Numbered from the stretch's first letter, positions 31,305-43,360 are shown. The stretch is 64,000 nt of DNA from Nephrocerus scutellatus (GCA_947095585.1 OX352761.1:79301267-79365266); one strand, 5' to 3'. Numbers and translations are program-made. Notes: a model not told the origin generated them from the letters alone.

Positions 31305-32231
31305 GCCGAAACGATGATTGGAGCAAGCCACCCGGCGGGGTCAAACAGACGTGAAATCTCCGAAAAGACTTCTCGTTTGGTGGGAGCCACCGATATTTTG
31401 AGCGGTTCGATAGAGAAATAAAAGACGTCGAGCTTGGCATTCCACCGAATTCCCAACGTTTTGGTCGTGCTATCCGACTCTATTTGAAGGAACTCTTCAC
31501 TTAAGATGTGTTGTGGAGGCAGGTGATCCAATAGCGGTGATGCATTTGACGTCCACTTACGCAAAGGGAAACCCGCTGATTCGAGTACTTCAATAACTTC
31601 AATCTGAATTCTCTTGGCTGTTGGAAGATCGTGAGCACCCGAGAGGAGGTCATCGACATAAAAGTCGGACTCTATGGCTTTACCAGCTAGAGGATACTTG
31701 GACCGAGCTTCCTTACCTAATTGCTTAAGAGTGCGGATGGCAAGATATGGAGCACACTTGACTCCGAATGTAATAGTGCGAAGTTCAAACTGTTTGACGC
31801 TTTCACATGGCGATGGTCTGAAAAAAATGCGTTGATATTTGGTGTGGTCAGGGTGGACTAAAATTTGGTACATCTTTTCGATGTCAGCGTTAAAGACAAA
31901 TCGGAAGAAACGCCACCTGATAAGAAGTGAAGCAAATCTTCTTGCAGTACTGGGCCGGCATGAAGACAGTCGTTCAAACTAATGCCACTGGAAGACGCAC
32001 TTGAAGCGTTGAATACCCCGCGTACCTTAGTGGAAGTGCTTTATGGCTTGATCACGGCATGGTGTGGAAGATAAAACGAGGGTAACTTTGTGGTAGCGTT
32101 TATTTCGTGCGGAGACAGTTCTCGCATATGGTTCAACGTAAGATACTCGGCAAGAACTCTATCATACTGGGATTGTAGCTCTGGTTTCTTTGTAAGATTG
32201 CATTCAGTTCGATAGAGCTGCTGAACGGCAT
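31305..32231 (-). repeat. BEL-2 RT segment, duplicate copy A
   Basis: Nearly identical to 32,667-33,594. The two differences I saw are at about 31,900 and 32,205. It carries the RT palm (FYVDDLLSGAH) and fingers. The same nonsense codon (minus strand KP-stop near 32,043) and the same frame break near 31,920 are present in both copies. Confidence 0.88.
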
Positions 32232-32666
32232 TACAATCATTGATGCTCCTTTGCAGAGTTCTTATGGACGCGGCCGATTCTTCCTTAACATTAGGTAGAT
32301 TAAATAAGATTTTGATTTGGTTGTTGACTAGTATTCTCTTGTTCTCATAAGTCGTTCGTAGCGCGTCCCATGCCAACTCAAAACTCGCGTTGGTCAAAGG
32401 AAATCTGCATACTATCCTATTGGCTTCGCCACTCGTTTTTGCTCGAAGGTGGAAAAGCTTCTCAACGGCTCCAAGGTTAGGATGATTTGCGTAAACTGCT
32501 TGAAACATATCACGGAACGAGGGCCAGGACAAATAATCTCCCGGGAATACCTCAGTGTCGCAAGGAGGAAGCTTCAAACAATGTGAGCTGGTGATTCTCG
32601 TTGCTTTGGCACTAACTCCCGAACCTTCAAAAACCGGAGCGGCGAGGCAAGGCGTTGGTTGAGCAT
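32232..32666 (-). repeat. BEL-2 gag segment, duplicate copy inserted between the RT copies
   Basis: Matches 34,960-35,393 (Gag region with SWPSFRDMFQAVYAN and LFHLRAKTSGEANR). Its junctions with the RT copies, at 32,231/32,232 and 32,666/32,667, show one to two bases of microhomology. Confidence 0.88.
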
Positions 32667-33859
32667 TGCCGAAACGATGATTGGAGCAAGCCACCCGGCG
32701 GGGTCAAACAGACGTGAAATCTCCGAAAAGACTTCTCGTTTGGTGGGAGCCACCGATATTTTGAGCGGTTCGATAGAGAAATAAAAGACGTCGAGCTTGG
32801 CATTCCACCGAATTCCCAACGTTTTGGTCGTGCTATCCGACTCTATTTGAAGGAACTCTTCACTTAAGATGTGTTGTGGAGGCAGGTGATCCAATAGCGG
32901 TGATGCATTTGACGTCCACTTACGCAAAGGGAAACCCGCTGATTCGAGTACTTCAATAACTTCAATCTGAATTCTCTTGGCTGTTGGAAGATCGTGAGCA
33001 CCCGAGAGGAGGTCATCGACATAAAAGTCGGACTCTATGGCTTTACCAGCTAGAGGATACTTGGACCGAGCTTCCTTACCTAATTGCTTAAGAGTGCGGA
33101 TGGCAAGATATGGAGCACACTTGACTCCGAATGTAATAGTGCGAAGTTCAAACTGTTTGACGCTTTCACATGGCGATGGTCTGAAAAAAATGCGTTGATA
33201 TTTGGTGTGGTCAGGGTGGACTAAAATTTGGTACATCTTTTCGATGTCAGCGTTAAAGACAAATCAGAAGAAACGCCACCTGATAAGAAGTGAAGCAAAT
33301 CTTCTTGCAGTACTGGGCCGGCATGAAGACAGTCGTTCAAACTAATGCCACTGGAAGACGCACTTGAAGCGTTGAATACCCCGCGTACCTTAGTGGAAGT
33401 GCTTTATGGCTTGATCACGGCATGGTGTGGAAGATAAAACGAGGGTAACTTTGTGGTAGCGTTTATTTCGTGCGGAGACAGTTCTCGCATATGGTTCAAC
33501 GTAAGATACTCGGCAAGAACTCTATCATACTGGGATTGTAGCTCTGGTTTCTTTGTAAGATTGCGTTCAGTTCGATAGAGCTGCTGAACGGCATTGTTTC
33601 TCGAATCACCGAGTGTATTGCGTGGATCTGATTTGAAAGGTAGTCTGACGACATATCTCCCGTCTGCAAGCCTGTAGGTTTTTTTTTCATACAGATCTTT
33701 ACAATGCTGATCTGATTCTGAAGCATGGCGCTTTCGATCTGGAAGCTTTTCCAGCTCCCAAAACTTTCGAATTTGTAGGTCTAGCGAGGTGCTTTGTGGA
33801 TTAGCCACGCGAGTCCTAAATGTTTTCACATATGAACTTGGGATGGGTCCCGATAGAAT
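32667..33859 (-). pseudogene. BEL-2 reverse transcriptase, copy A' and upstream RT start
   Basis: Minus strand from 33,829: LQIRKFWELEKLPDRKRHASE, then GRYVVRLPF, LGDSRNNAVQQLYRTE and SFYLPHHAVIKP, the BEL/Pao RT N-terminal landmarks. A stop follows, then KVRGVFNASS, a frameshift near 33,280, the first catalytic Asp region (FNADIEKMYQ) and FYVDDLLSGAH near 33,020. The domain then runs into the duplicated gag segment at 32,666, so this RT copy is not joined to RNase H. The lesions shared with copy A show the element was already dead when the duplication arose. Confidence 0.85.
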
Positions 33860-35595
33860 CTATCCAAAAATGGTTTGTTGTGCTAATAAGGTGCTTGAAA
33901 TGTATTTGACACCTTCGCTTATAACACTTGGGTATAGATCTGCTCCTATGAGTAAATGTACCTGGGACGCTTGATTGAAGGTGGGGTCTGCTAATTCCAT
34001 GCCTTCCAGGGCCTGAGGATCGATTAAAGTAAATGACCGGTTCGGCAAGCTGCCCGTTAATTTCTTCAGCACGATTGCCTCAACCGAGATTGGCTCCTCA
34101 GGACAAGCGTTATTTACGAGGGTAAAGTTACATTTTTTATTGGATTTTGCTGCTTGAGCGTCACTTATTGCTATAATTGAAACATCAGATGCTGAAGTTG
34201 GTAAGTTCAAACGCCTTTGAACAGCTTCAGTAATGATCGACGACTCTGAGCTTGGGTCGATCAAAGCTCGAATGGTATGACTGCTTTCCTGGCCGCGAAT
34301 CTTTACTAAAGCAGTGGCTAACAGAATCCTTCTTTGCGTGTACACCAAATAGGATTTGTGTTGGACCTCCTTAGGTATAAATGGAGGAGAAGTGGACTGT
34401 AATGGTGAGGATAAGGTGGTGGATTCACCGACATTCACAGGATCTGAAGAACGTGAGTTGGAATGCGTGTGATTCGCTGGCGCTCTTTGTGGTAAATGCA
34501 ATAGCGAGTGGTGTCGCTGTGACAGGTGTTGCAGGTGTATTTACTAGTGCAGTTCGGAAGCATATGACGTACCGACAGACAATTGAAGCACATCTTTCTT
34601 TTTCGTACAAGGTCAAAACGGTCTGGCCTGAGCACGCCTCGCAACTGAACTCTTGTGATTTGGTGTGGAAAAGTGTTACGTGGTTATTGCTCGGACGATA
34701 GGAGGTATTTGGATTGGATTTCGGCGTGGGTGGACGGCCCACCGATCGAGACGAGGTTGCATCTGCAATAGATTCGAGGACCTGAACTCTGTTGCATAAA
34801 AAAGCATCCAATTCAGCCCAACTGGGTATATCAGTCGGCCTGGTCAATGATTGTTCCCATAACGCAAGCTTTGTGGGATGCAGTCGGTTAGAACACGCGA
34901 AAATGAGAATGGGATCCCAGCCTTCTGTGCGAATATCATGAGCTTGAACCGATGCTTTACAATCATTGATGCTCCTTTGCAGAGTTCTTATGGACGCGGC
35001 CGATTCTTCCTTAACATTAGGTAGATTAAATAAGATTTTGATTTGGTTGTTGACTAGTATTCTCTTGTTCTCATAAGTCGTTCGTAGCGCGTCCCATGCC
35101 AACTCAAAACTCGCGTTGGTCAAAGGAAATCTGCATACTATCCTATTGGCTTCGCCACTCGTTTTTGCTCGAAGGTGGAAAAGCTTCTCAACGGCTCCAA
35201 GGTTAGGATGATTTGCGTAAACTGCTTGAAACATATCACGGAACGAGGGCCAGGACAAATAATCTCCCGGGAATACCTCAGTGTCGCAAGGAGGAAGCTT
35301 CAAACAATGTGAGCTGGTGATTCTCGTTGCTTTGGCACTAACTCCCGAACCTTCAAAAACCGGAGCGGCGAGGCAAGGCGTTGGTTGAGCATCGCTCAGC
35401 TTCGTTTGAAGCTCTAAAAACAGTCCCAGGCAAGAAACGTAAGTTTCATTGGAGCTTGCAAATTTGGACTCAATTATTCCTGGATCGAGAGCCTCCTCTT
35501 CTGGTGCAGGGGTGGCTCGAATGCAAGCGATGTAATTGTTCTTTAGATCTAGCCATAAGCTCTTTAAGACGTCCTTACGAGCGTCAAGAGTAGCC
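33860..35595 (-). pseudogene. BEL-2 Gag (main part), zinc knuckles and protease
   Basis: From 35,595: MATLDARKDVLKSLWLDLK, then the BEL Gag body (DTEVFPGDYLSWPSFRDMF near 35,270; a DUF1759-like region). Zinc-binding cysteine motifs (CFNCLSVRHMLPNC and CNTCHSDTTRYCIYH) lie near 34,590-34,510, shifted one frame from the Gag body. The protease-like segment (ALVKIRGQESSHTIRALIDPSSESSII, here split in description) lies near 34,300. The active-site triad reads DPSS where the family has DSGS. 34,960-35,393 is the source of the duplicated segment at 32,232-32,666. Confidence 0.82.
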
Positions 35596-35605
35596 ATCGT
35601 GTGAT

Positions 35606-38600
35606 TATTATTATTATTATTATTATATTAGGTGGGGCCGAACAGCCCTGAGCACTGCGACCTTTAGGTCTATTGTGCGTCCCTGACGTTTTACCACATT
35701 ATGTGGTTGTTCAGTTCCTTCGTGAATGCCACCACGTCTGACAATGCGATTGGTCTGGCATTCGGCCATGGAACCGTATAGGCCTTGAGATGTTTCATTC
35801 TTTTCTGGGTGAGGGCTACGCATACGAAGAGTATATGCTCTGACGTTTCCTTTGCCTCGTTACAGAATCGGCAGCGGTCCGATTGGGATTTGCCTATTTT
35901 CAAAAGGTGGTCTCGGAATGGGCCATGTCCTGTCATATACCAGATTAGTGTTCTTAGTGTATGGCGGTCCAGTTTGATGGCCCTGTCCATATGACTAATG
36001 TTGTAGTTTAGAAGCTTCTTGGCTTGTCTCATCCCAGGCGAAGAATTCCATTCTGCTTCGATAGTAGCGTTTTCCCACTCTTTAATTTTTCTGTTGATAT
36101 GGCATTTGGAATAGGCAATGCTGGGTTCTGGGCCAGTGAAAATTCCTTCTGCGCCTTCTCTTGCGCATAGGTCTGCTGCCTCGTTTCCTGATATGCCTGA
36201 GTGTCCGGGAGACCACATAAGTGTGATTTTGTTGTTTTTGGCCAGTTCTTCTAAGTGGCGGAAACAGCTCCACGTTGTTTTAGAGTAAAAGACTGGACCT
36301 TTTAATGCTAGCAATGCTGCTTGACTGTCTGAGATCACATAGATCTCGGTTCTTCTGTACTTTCTTTTAGTACATTCCAGTACGCAGGCTTCTATTGCTA
36401 TAGTTTCTGCCTGGAATACTGTTGGAGATCTTCCTAGGGGTATTCGTAGGGTTATTCTGGGTCCGAATACTCCTGCTCCGGTTCCTGTGTTTGTTTTTGA
36501 TCCGTCTGTGTACCAGATGGATGCATGGTTTGGAATGGTACTTATGATATTTTCAACTTGATTCCGATCGGGTATTTTAATTGAAAAATTCCTGTTGAAA
36601 TTAGTAGTTTTTATCATTAGGTCTGATAGTTGGACAGTTACATATTCCAAGTCTATTTTGGTTATGATGCTGGTGTGTCCTAGTTTGTTTGTCTTTATTT
36701 GTTTAAGTATTTCTAGTTTTGTGGCTCTTGCTACAGCCTCGCTTTTGATGTGTATGTGCAGGGGAGGAAGTACTAGAAGTTTTTCCAGCGCTGCCGTTGG
36801 GCAGCTCTTAGCTGCACCCGTTGCACTTAGACATATTAGTCTTTGAATTTTGTTCAGTTTTGAGCGTGTCGTTGATTGCTCTGTTTTTGGCCACCAAACC
36901 AGGGCCGCGTATGTGATCCTGGGTCTGATTATGCTTTGGTATAGCCAGAGAGTAATTTGCGGGTTTATTCCCCACGTTTTGCCAAACATACGCTGACAGG
37001 CAAAGTAAGCTTTATTAGCTTTGTTTGTGATATATGATATGTGGGGGTTCCATGTTAGTTTTTTGTCAAACAGTAACCCTAAATATTTAGCTTCTGGCAT
37101 TAATTGAATGGTTTTGCCTTGGAATTGTATTGCTGGTAGCGTTATTTTTTGTCTTTTGGTGAATAGGGTGCAAACTATCTTGTCAGGATTGACGCTTAGT
37201 CCAACCTCTTTACACCAGTCTTTGACTTGTTTGAGAGCAACCTGCATGCGATCTGTTATCGTGCTCTCGAATTTGCCGCGAACTACTAGGACTAGGTCAT
37301 CTGCATAGCTAATAACTATTAGTTAGGCCGTTGTTTTCTAGCCTAGCGAGCAGCTGATCCATCACTAATAGCCACAGAAGGGGCGATAGGACACCACCTT
37401 GTGGGCAGCCTCTGGTTGCCGCTATTGTGATGCTTTCCTCGCCGAATGAGGCTTGAATCTTCCTGCTTCTTAGCATGCTCATGACCCATCCTATGGTAGA
37501 GGAGTCGATGCCCCTTGATCTGGATTGTGTTTGAATTACTTCGAAGCTTGTGTTGTCAAAAGCGCCTTGTATGTCGATTAAGGCGCATAATACCATTTCT
37601 TTGCTTCGAAGTGTGTCTTCGATTTCCGTTGTCAGCTCATGTAGTGCTGTTTCCGTCGATTTACCAGTCTGGTATGCGTGTTGGCTGGTATTCAAGGGAG
37701 TTCGTTGGAGAGCATTCGATCTTACGTAATGGCCTATTATTTTCTCCATAGACTTTAGGATGAAGGATGTAAGACTGATAGGTCTATACGACCTAGTATC
37801 CTCGGGGGATTTCTTTCCTCCTTTTGGTAAGAATAGAACTCGCACATCTCTCCAGCACCTTGGAACGTATTCTAGGCTGTGACTGGCTCTGTAGAGTTTT
37901 ACGAGTACTGGTTCTATTAATTTAATGCCTTTCTGCAGGAGGATTGGATACAGCCCGTCTCCACCTGGAGACTTGTATGGACCAAAAGAGTTTATCGCCC
38001 AGCGGATGCTTTCTGGTGGGAAGATGCTGGCTGAGCGTCTGTAGGCTTCAGTTGAGATATGGTGTGGGTGCATGTTTATATCCTCGTATACTTCTTGATT
38101 ATCCAGTATGATGCACTTGGGAAAGTGACTCTTAACCAGACACTCAAGGGTTTCTTGTCTAGAGGATGTCAGTTCCCCGTTTGGTTTTTTCACCGAACCA
38201 AGTGGATTATTGTGGTCAAGTGAGAGGGCTTTGTGTAGTCGACAAGCTGTTGGCAGTGTGTCGATACTTTCGCAAAACTCTCTCCAGCTTTTTCTTTTGC
38301 TGTCCCTTAAAGCCACGTTGTATCTGGTTAGGGCAATTTTATAGGCCGTCCAGGTGTGTGTACGCTTGGCTTTGTTAAAGAGTTTACGAACTTCTCTTCG
38401 TTTAGCCTCGAGGTCATGATTCCACCATGGAACGTCCCTGGTGCACCTGATGCGAATTATAGGTGAACTTGCGTGGTAGGCGTTTATGATTGCCTCGGTA
38501 AGGTCGTTTGCTGAGTTGTCAAGTTCAGCGATGGATTTAATTGGGGTACATATACCAGTTAAGTTACATTTGAGTTGGTCTGAGTAGACTTGCCAATTAG

Positions 38601-38970
38601 TATGTTTAGGGGTTCTTATAAGGGATTGAGCCCTGTTAGGAGTTTCAATATTGAATCTAATATACATGTGGTCGGAAAATGATGCCTCTTTCATTACGTG
38701 CCATTTATGGATCGTGCTGGCCGTCCTTGTATCGGATAGGGTAAGATCCAGTACTTCGCTCCGTATGGCGTTTATGAAGGTTGCATCGTTCCCCACGTTG
38801 TTTATCATAATATTTTTAGATGAACAATAGTTAAGGAGTTGCTCACCTCTGATGTTAGTGTTGGTGCTTCCCCAGACTACGTGGTGTGCGTTTGCATCGC
38901 ATCCGATTATATATTTTTGGCCTTGAGCTGTACAGAAGTTGATGAAGCTCTGTGTTGTCTCTGGAGGGGG
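35606..38970 (-). mobile_element. LINE-C, 5'-truncated I/LOA-type LINE inserted in BEL-2 gag
   Basis: Flanked by the 10-bp duplication atcgtgtgat (35,596-35,605 and 38,971-38,980). The minus-strand 3' end carries a (TAA)n tail (plus-strand tattattatt from 35,606), as in I- and some LOA-type LINEs. The 5' end at 38,970 falls inside the endonuclease domain, so the copy was truncated at insertion. Confidence 0.88.
35691..38970 (-). pseudogene. LINE-C ORF2: partial endonuclease, RT, RNase H, zinc finger
   Basis: Minus strand. Endonuclease end (GCDANAHHVVWGSTNT near 38,890; FSDHMYIRF near 38,670). RT runs 38,100-37,300 with YRPISLTSFILKSMEKII, ALIDIQGAFDN, GCPQGGVLSPLLW, then a frame change near 37,310 before YADDLVLVV. 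The thumb has AKYLGLLFDKKLTWNPHI. RNase H (36,520-36,120) has IWYTDGSKTN, FQAETIAIEAC, VISDSQAAL and MWSPGHSGISGNEAADL. The C-terminal CCHC-like finger CRFCNEAKETSEHILFVC is at about 35,870. Only one frame break was seen in 3.2 kb, so the copy is fairly young. It cannot move by itself without its 5' end. Confidence 0.87.
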
Positions 38971-39062
38971 ATCGTGTGATTGCTCTCAGGTACTTCCTTT
39001 GCCGAAGCAAAGTATTTTACCAGCTGATCGGCGGAAAAGATGAAATCGTCTAATAGCGACAT
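38971..39062 (-). pseudogene. BEL-2 Gag N-terminus, separated from the rest by LINE-C
   Basis: The ATG at 39,062 (minus) opens MSLLDDFIFSADQLVKYF and reaches the LINE-C target site after 30 codons. The frame is continuous with 35,595 once LINE-C and one target copy are discounted, so the in-frame ATG at 35,597 is not the original start. Confidence 0.8.
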
Positions 39063-39695
39063 TGTAGAGTTATGACCTCACGCACCGAGATGTCAAACTG
39101 AAACAAAACACGTCACAGTGCCGATACCAAATGCGAGGGTGGTTGTGACAAGTAGCACACCGATCAGAGTATTAGGTGTGAGCAAGGAGAATCTCAAGTG
39201 AAAATGAGACAGGGATGTTACCGCTGATCTTGTGAAGACTCGCGACAATTTAAAAAAGAACACGAAGCGAAATACGACCCGGTACGCACACCCTACAACT
39301 AGTCTGACGAACACCAATATGTACGTATTTTCGTTTTCTAATAAAAGTATACGTAAGTGATGTGTTACGCAAAAAAAACAAAAATTAACATAAAAACAAA
39401 AAACGCAAACGAAGAATGCCCGTTCAGTACAGCTTGATTGATAAATATGATTCCGTCAATTAAATACTAGATAAATTTGCTATGGCGTAAACTATAATAT
39501 ATAGAAATGTGAATTAGATTCTATTCAAATCCAATTTACTTAGATATATTCTTTCTGTAGATTCTAAGCAGATAGATGTGTAGAATTTTTCTTTAAACGA
39601 ATGTAAGAGTAAATAGTAATTTAAATGAAAGGAAAGAAGTAATAAGAAATTTGCTTAAACATTTGCTTATATAAAAATGTGAACCTGCTTTTGAT
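39063..39695 (-). other. BEL-2 untranslated leader, unique part
   Basis: No repeat and no convincing frame between the gag ATG and the tandem-repeat array. Confidence 0.5.
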
Positions 39696-39839
39696 ATTAC
39701 TCTGACTGTGACTCTTGGTTGTATTTTGATATTGTCTCTCCTGTTGCTGTAAAGATGTTGCGATAGCTGAGTATGGAGCGAACACTCCGAATGATGGTTG
39801 GACAATTGATTGAAGTTGGGGCTTGTAGCTGATGGTAAC

Positions 39840-42590
39840 AACTTATGTGCCCACAAAACACTGTTGAGCATACACGTTCGATGCGGCAATTTGCGTCGGT
39901 GCGCCGATTGTTGCGGCGGCAGGCCGATGGCAGAAACTGCGCACAAAGCACTGGTAGAAATTCCAAAAAATATAGATGGCACGAATTACAGAATTGTGCG
40001 TTTGCTGCTGCTGCAGAGCGATGGCAACACAATTCCAAAAAATACGCGCTGGTAGTTGATGCGTTTGATGCGGCAAGTTGCGTCGGTGCGCCGATTGTTG
40101 CGGCGGCAGGCCGATGGCAGAAACTGCGCACAAATGCACTGTTGCTTGATGCGTTTGATGCGGCAAGTTGCGTCGGTGCGCCGATTGTTGCGGCGGCAAG
40201 CCGATGGCAGAAACTGCGCACAAAGCACTGGTAGAAATTCCAAAAAGTAGATATGACACGAATTAAAGAATTGTGCGTTTGCTGCTGCTGCAGAGCGATG
40301 GCAACACAATTCCAAAAAATACGCACTGGTAGTTGATGCGTTTGATGCGGAAAGTTGCGTCGGTGCGCCGATTGTTGCGGCGGCAGGCCGATGGCAGAAA
40401 CTGCGCACAAATACACTGGTGGTTGATGCGTTTGCTGCGGCAAGTTGCGTCGGTGCGCCGATTGTTGCGGCGGCAGGCCGATGGCAGAAACTGCGCACAA
40501 ATGCACTGGTAAAAATTCCAAAAAATATAGATGGCACGAATTACAGAATTGTGCGTTTGCTGCTGCTGCAGAGCGATGGCAACACAATTCCAAAAAATAC
40601 GCGTTGGTAGTTGATGCAGCAAGTTGCGTCGATGCGCCGATTGTTGCGGCGGCAGGCCGATGGCAGAAACTGCGCACAAATGCACTGGTAGAAATTCCAA
40701 AAAATATAGATGGCACGAATTACAGAATTGTGCGTTTGCTGCTGCTGCATAGCGATAGCAACACAATTCCAAAAAATACGCATTGGTAGTTGATGCGGCA
40801 AGTTGCGTCGGTGCGCCGATTGTTGCGGCGGCAGGCCGATGGCAGAAACTGCGCACAAATGCACTGGTGGTTGATGCATTTGCTGCGGCAAGTTGCGTCG
40901 GTGCGCCGATTGTTGCGGCGGCAGGCCGATGGCAGAAACTGCGCACAAATGCACTGGTGGTTGATGCGTTTGCTGCGGCAAGTTGCGTCGGTGCGCCGAT
41001 TGTTGCGGCGGCAGGCAGATGGCAGAAACTGCGCACAAATGCACTGGTAGAAATTCCAAAAAATATAGATGGCACGAATTACAGAATTGTGCGTTTGCTG
41101 CTGCCGCAGAGCGATGGCAACACAATTCCAAAAAATACGCGTTGGTAGTTGATGCGGCAAGTTGCGTCGGTGCGCCGATTGTTGCGGCGGCAGTCCGATG
41201 GCAGAAACTGCGCACAAATGCACTGGTGGTTGATGCGTTTGCTGCGGCAAGTTGCGTCGGTGCGCCGATTGTTGCGGCGGCAGGCCGATGGCAGAAACTG
41301 CGCACAAATGCACTGGTAGAAATTCCAAAAAATATAGATGGCACGAATTACAGAATTGTTCGTTTGCTGCTTCTGCAGAGCGATGGCAACACAATTCCAA
41401 AAAATACGCGTTGGTAGTTGATGCGTTTGATGCGGCAAGTTGCGTCGGAGCGCCGATTGTTGCGGCGGCAGGCCGATGGCAGAAACTGCGCACAAATTCA
41501 CTGGTGGTTGATGCGTTTGCTGCGGCAAGTTGCGTCGGTGCGCCGATTGTTGCGGCGGCAGGCCGATGGCAGAAATTGCGCACAAATGCACTGGTAGAAA
41601 TTCCAAATAATATAGATGGCACGAATTACAGAATTGTGCGTTTGCTGCTGCTGCATAGCGATAGCAACACAATTCCAAAAAATACGCATTGGTAGTTGAT
41701 GCGGCAAGTTGCGTCGGTGCGCCGATTGTTGCGGCGGCAGGCCGATGGCAGAAACTGCGCACAAATGCACTGGTGGTTGATGCGTTTGCTGCGGCAAGTT
41801 GCGTCGGTGCGCCGATTGTTGCGGCGGCAGGCCGATGGCAGAAACTGCGCACAAATGAACTGGTAGAAATTCCAAAAAATATAGATGGCACGAATTACAG
41901 AATTGTGCGTTTGCTGCTGCTGCAGAGCGATGGCAACACAATTCCAAAAAATACGCGCTGGTAGTTGATGCGTTTGATGCGGCAAGTTGCGTCGGTGCGC
42001 CGATTGTTGCGGCGGCAGGCCGATGGCAGAAACTGCGCACAAATGCACTGGTGGTTATATTTGGATGCGGCAATTTGCGTCGGTGCGCTGATTGTTGCGG
42101 CGGCAGGCCGAATGCAGAAACTGCGCACAAAAGGCACTGGTAGGAATTCCAAAAAATATATATGGCACGAATTAAAGAATTGTGCAGTTTGCTGCTGCTG
42201 CAGAGCGATGGCAACACAATTCCAAAAAATACGCACTGGTAGTTGATGCGTTTGATGCGGAAAGTTGCGTCGGTGCGCCGATTGTTGCGGCGGCAGGCCG
42301 ATGGCAGAAACTGCGGACAAAGAACTGGTAGAAATTCCAAAAAATAGATATGGCACGAATTAAAGAATTGTGCGTTTGCTGCTGCTGCAGAGCGATGGCA
42401 ACCCAATTCCAAAAAATACGCACTGGTAGTTGATGCGTTTGATGCGGCAAGTTGCGTCGGTGCGCTGATTGTTGCGGCGGCAGGCCGATGGCAGAAACTG
42501 CGCACAAATGCACTGGTAGAAATTCCAAAAAATATAGATGGCACAAATTACAGAATTGTGCGTTTGCTGCAGAGCGTTGGAAGCACAATT
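39840..42590 (-). repeat. BEL-2 leader tandem array: two related units of about 90 and 89 bp in alternating blocks
   Basis: Unit A (agttgcgtcggtgcgccgat ... actgcgcacaaatgcactgg) has a 90-bp period (40,801, 40,891, 40,981; 41,160, 41,250). Unit B (aattccaaaaaatatagatgg ... gagcgatggcaacacaattcc) is about 89 bp. They alternate as A-B, A-A-B or A-A-A-B over about 2.7 kb. The cores ttgttgcggcggcaggccgatggca (A) and ttgctgctgctgcagagcgatggca (B), split here only for comparison, suggest a common ancestor. The whole array lies between the primer site and gag. Confidence 0.92.
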
Positions 42591-42594
42591 CCAA

Positions 42595-42985
42595 AAAATA
42601 TGTAGCACAATTGTATGAATTTGCGTTTGCTGCTGCGGCAGAGCGATGGCAGCACAATTCCAAAAAATATGTAGCACAATTGTATGAATTTTGCGTTTGC
42701 TGCTGCGGCAGAGCGATGGCAGCACAATTCCAAAAAAAATGTAGCACAATTGTATGAATTTTGCGTTTGCTGCTGCGGCAGAACATTGGCAGCACAATTC
42801 CAAAAAATATGTAGCACAATTGTATGAATTTTGCGTTTGCTGCTGCGGCAGAGCGAAGGCAGCACAATTCCAAAAAATATGTAGCACAATTGTGTGAATT
42901 TTGCGTTTGCTGCTGCGGCAGAGCGATGGCAGCACAATTCCGAAAAATATGTAGCACAATTGTATGAATTTGCGTTTGCTGATTC
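42595..42985 (-). repeat. BEL-2 leader tandem array, 70-bp period, about 5.5 copies
   Basis: gtagcacaattgta or variant recurs at 42,602, 42,671, 42,741, 42,811, 42,881 and 42,951. Units share ttgctgctgcggcagagcga with unit B of the neighbouring array, so they look like a shortened derivative of it. Confidence 0.9.
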
Positions 42986-43008
42986 CTTTTCCTTTTTGCC
43001 GATTTAAT

Positions 43009-43028
43009 CCAGCTCGAATTGGACCAAA
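43009..43028 (-). promoter_or_regulatory. candidate BEL-2 primer-binding site
   Basis: Minus strand right after the 5' LTR reads tttggtccaattcgagctgg. A TGG start two bases from the LTR fits a tRNA 3'-end primer, but I could not assign the tRNA. Confidence 0.4.
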
Positions 43029-43355
43029 TGTTTGTGTGATGCTCGGATGGCAATGAAAAGACTTTTTGAACTTCCAACACAAAAAAAGACTGATGTTATT
43101 TTTACAAGTCCGATATTTATCTCAGATAATTTTAACACCAAAAATTCTAAAGAATACAACGAAACTTCTATAACACTAAAAAGACAAAACGTGCGAACGT
43201 GCCGAAGCTCAAAAAGGAAGTGACCGACAGCATGAACTTCGCTGTCGGTGGTTGCAGATGATAGCAAAGACAAGTGAAGTAGGATGCGGCTTGCTCGCAT
43301 CATCCCGGCAATCAATCATCTAGTATGATTAATTCACCACGAGATGGCGCGAACA
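43029..43355 (-). repeat. BEL-2 5' LTR (327 bp)
   Basis: Plus strand tgtttgtgtgatgctcgg to atggcgcgaaca, followed by the target copy ctaat. It has 48 bp (actttttgaa ... tttttacaag) missing from the 3' LTR, and a handful of substitutions elsewhere. Confidence 0.9.
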
Positions 43356-43360
43356 CTAAT

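Larger units (their letters stand above)
28224..43355 (-). mobile_element. BEL-2, BEL/Pao LTR retrotransposon with nested LINE-C, inserted in LOA-1
   Basis: LTRs at both ends (TGTTTGTGTG...GCGCGAACA on the plus strand) and a 5-bp duplication ctaat (28,219-28,223 and 43,356-43,360). On the minus strand: 5' LTR, primer-site candidate, a 3-kb tandem-repeat leader, gag interrupted by LINE-C, zinc knuckles, protease, RT, RNase H, integrase, a 73-bp repeat array, purine tract, 3' LTR. Of the 15,132 bp, 3,365 bp is LINE-C and about 1.36 kb is an internal duplication. It is inactive (frameshifts and nonsense codons in gag and pol). Confidence 0.9.

Noticed and set aside
35597..35597. ATG at 35,597 as the BEL-2 gag start
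   Set aside because: The frame continues upstream beyond the LINE-C insertion to an ATG at 39,062, so it is an internal Met.
39697..43080. Long minus-strand reading frames (up to about 350 codons) with repeated RSFCHRPAAATIGAPTQL-type sequence
   Set aside because: They arise from a GC-rich tandem array whose 90-bp unit happens to be stop-free. The 89- and 70-bp units change frame, and the array lies in the BEL-2 leader, so I do not call a protein.
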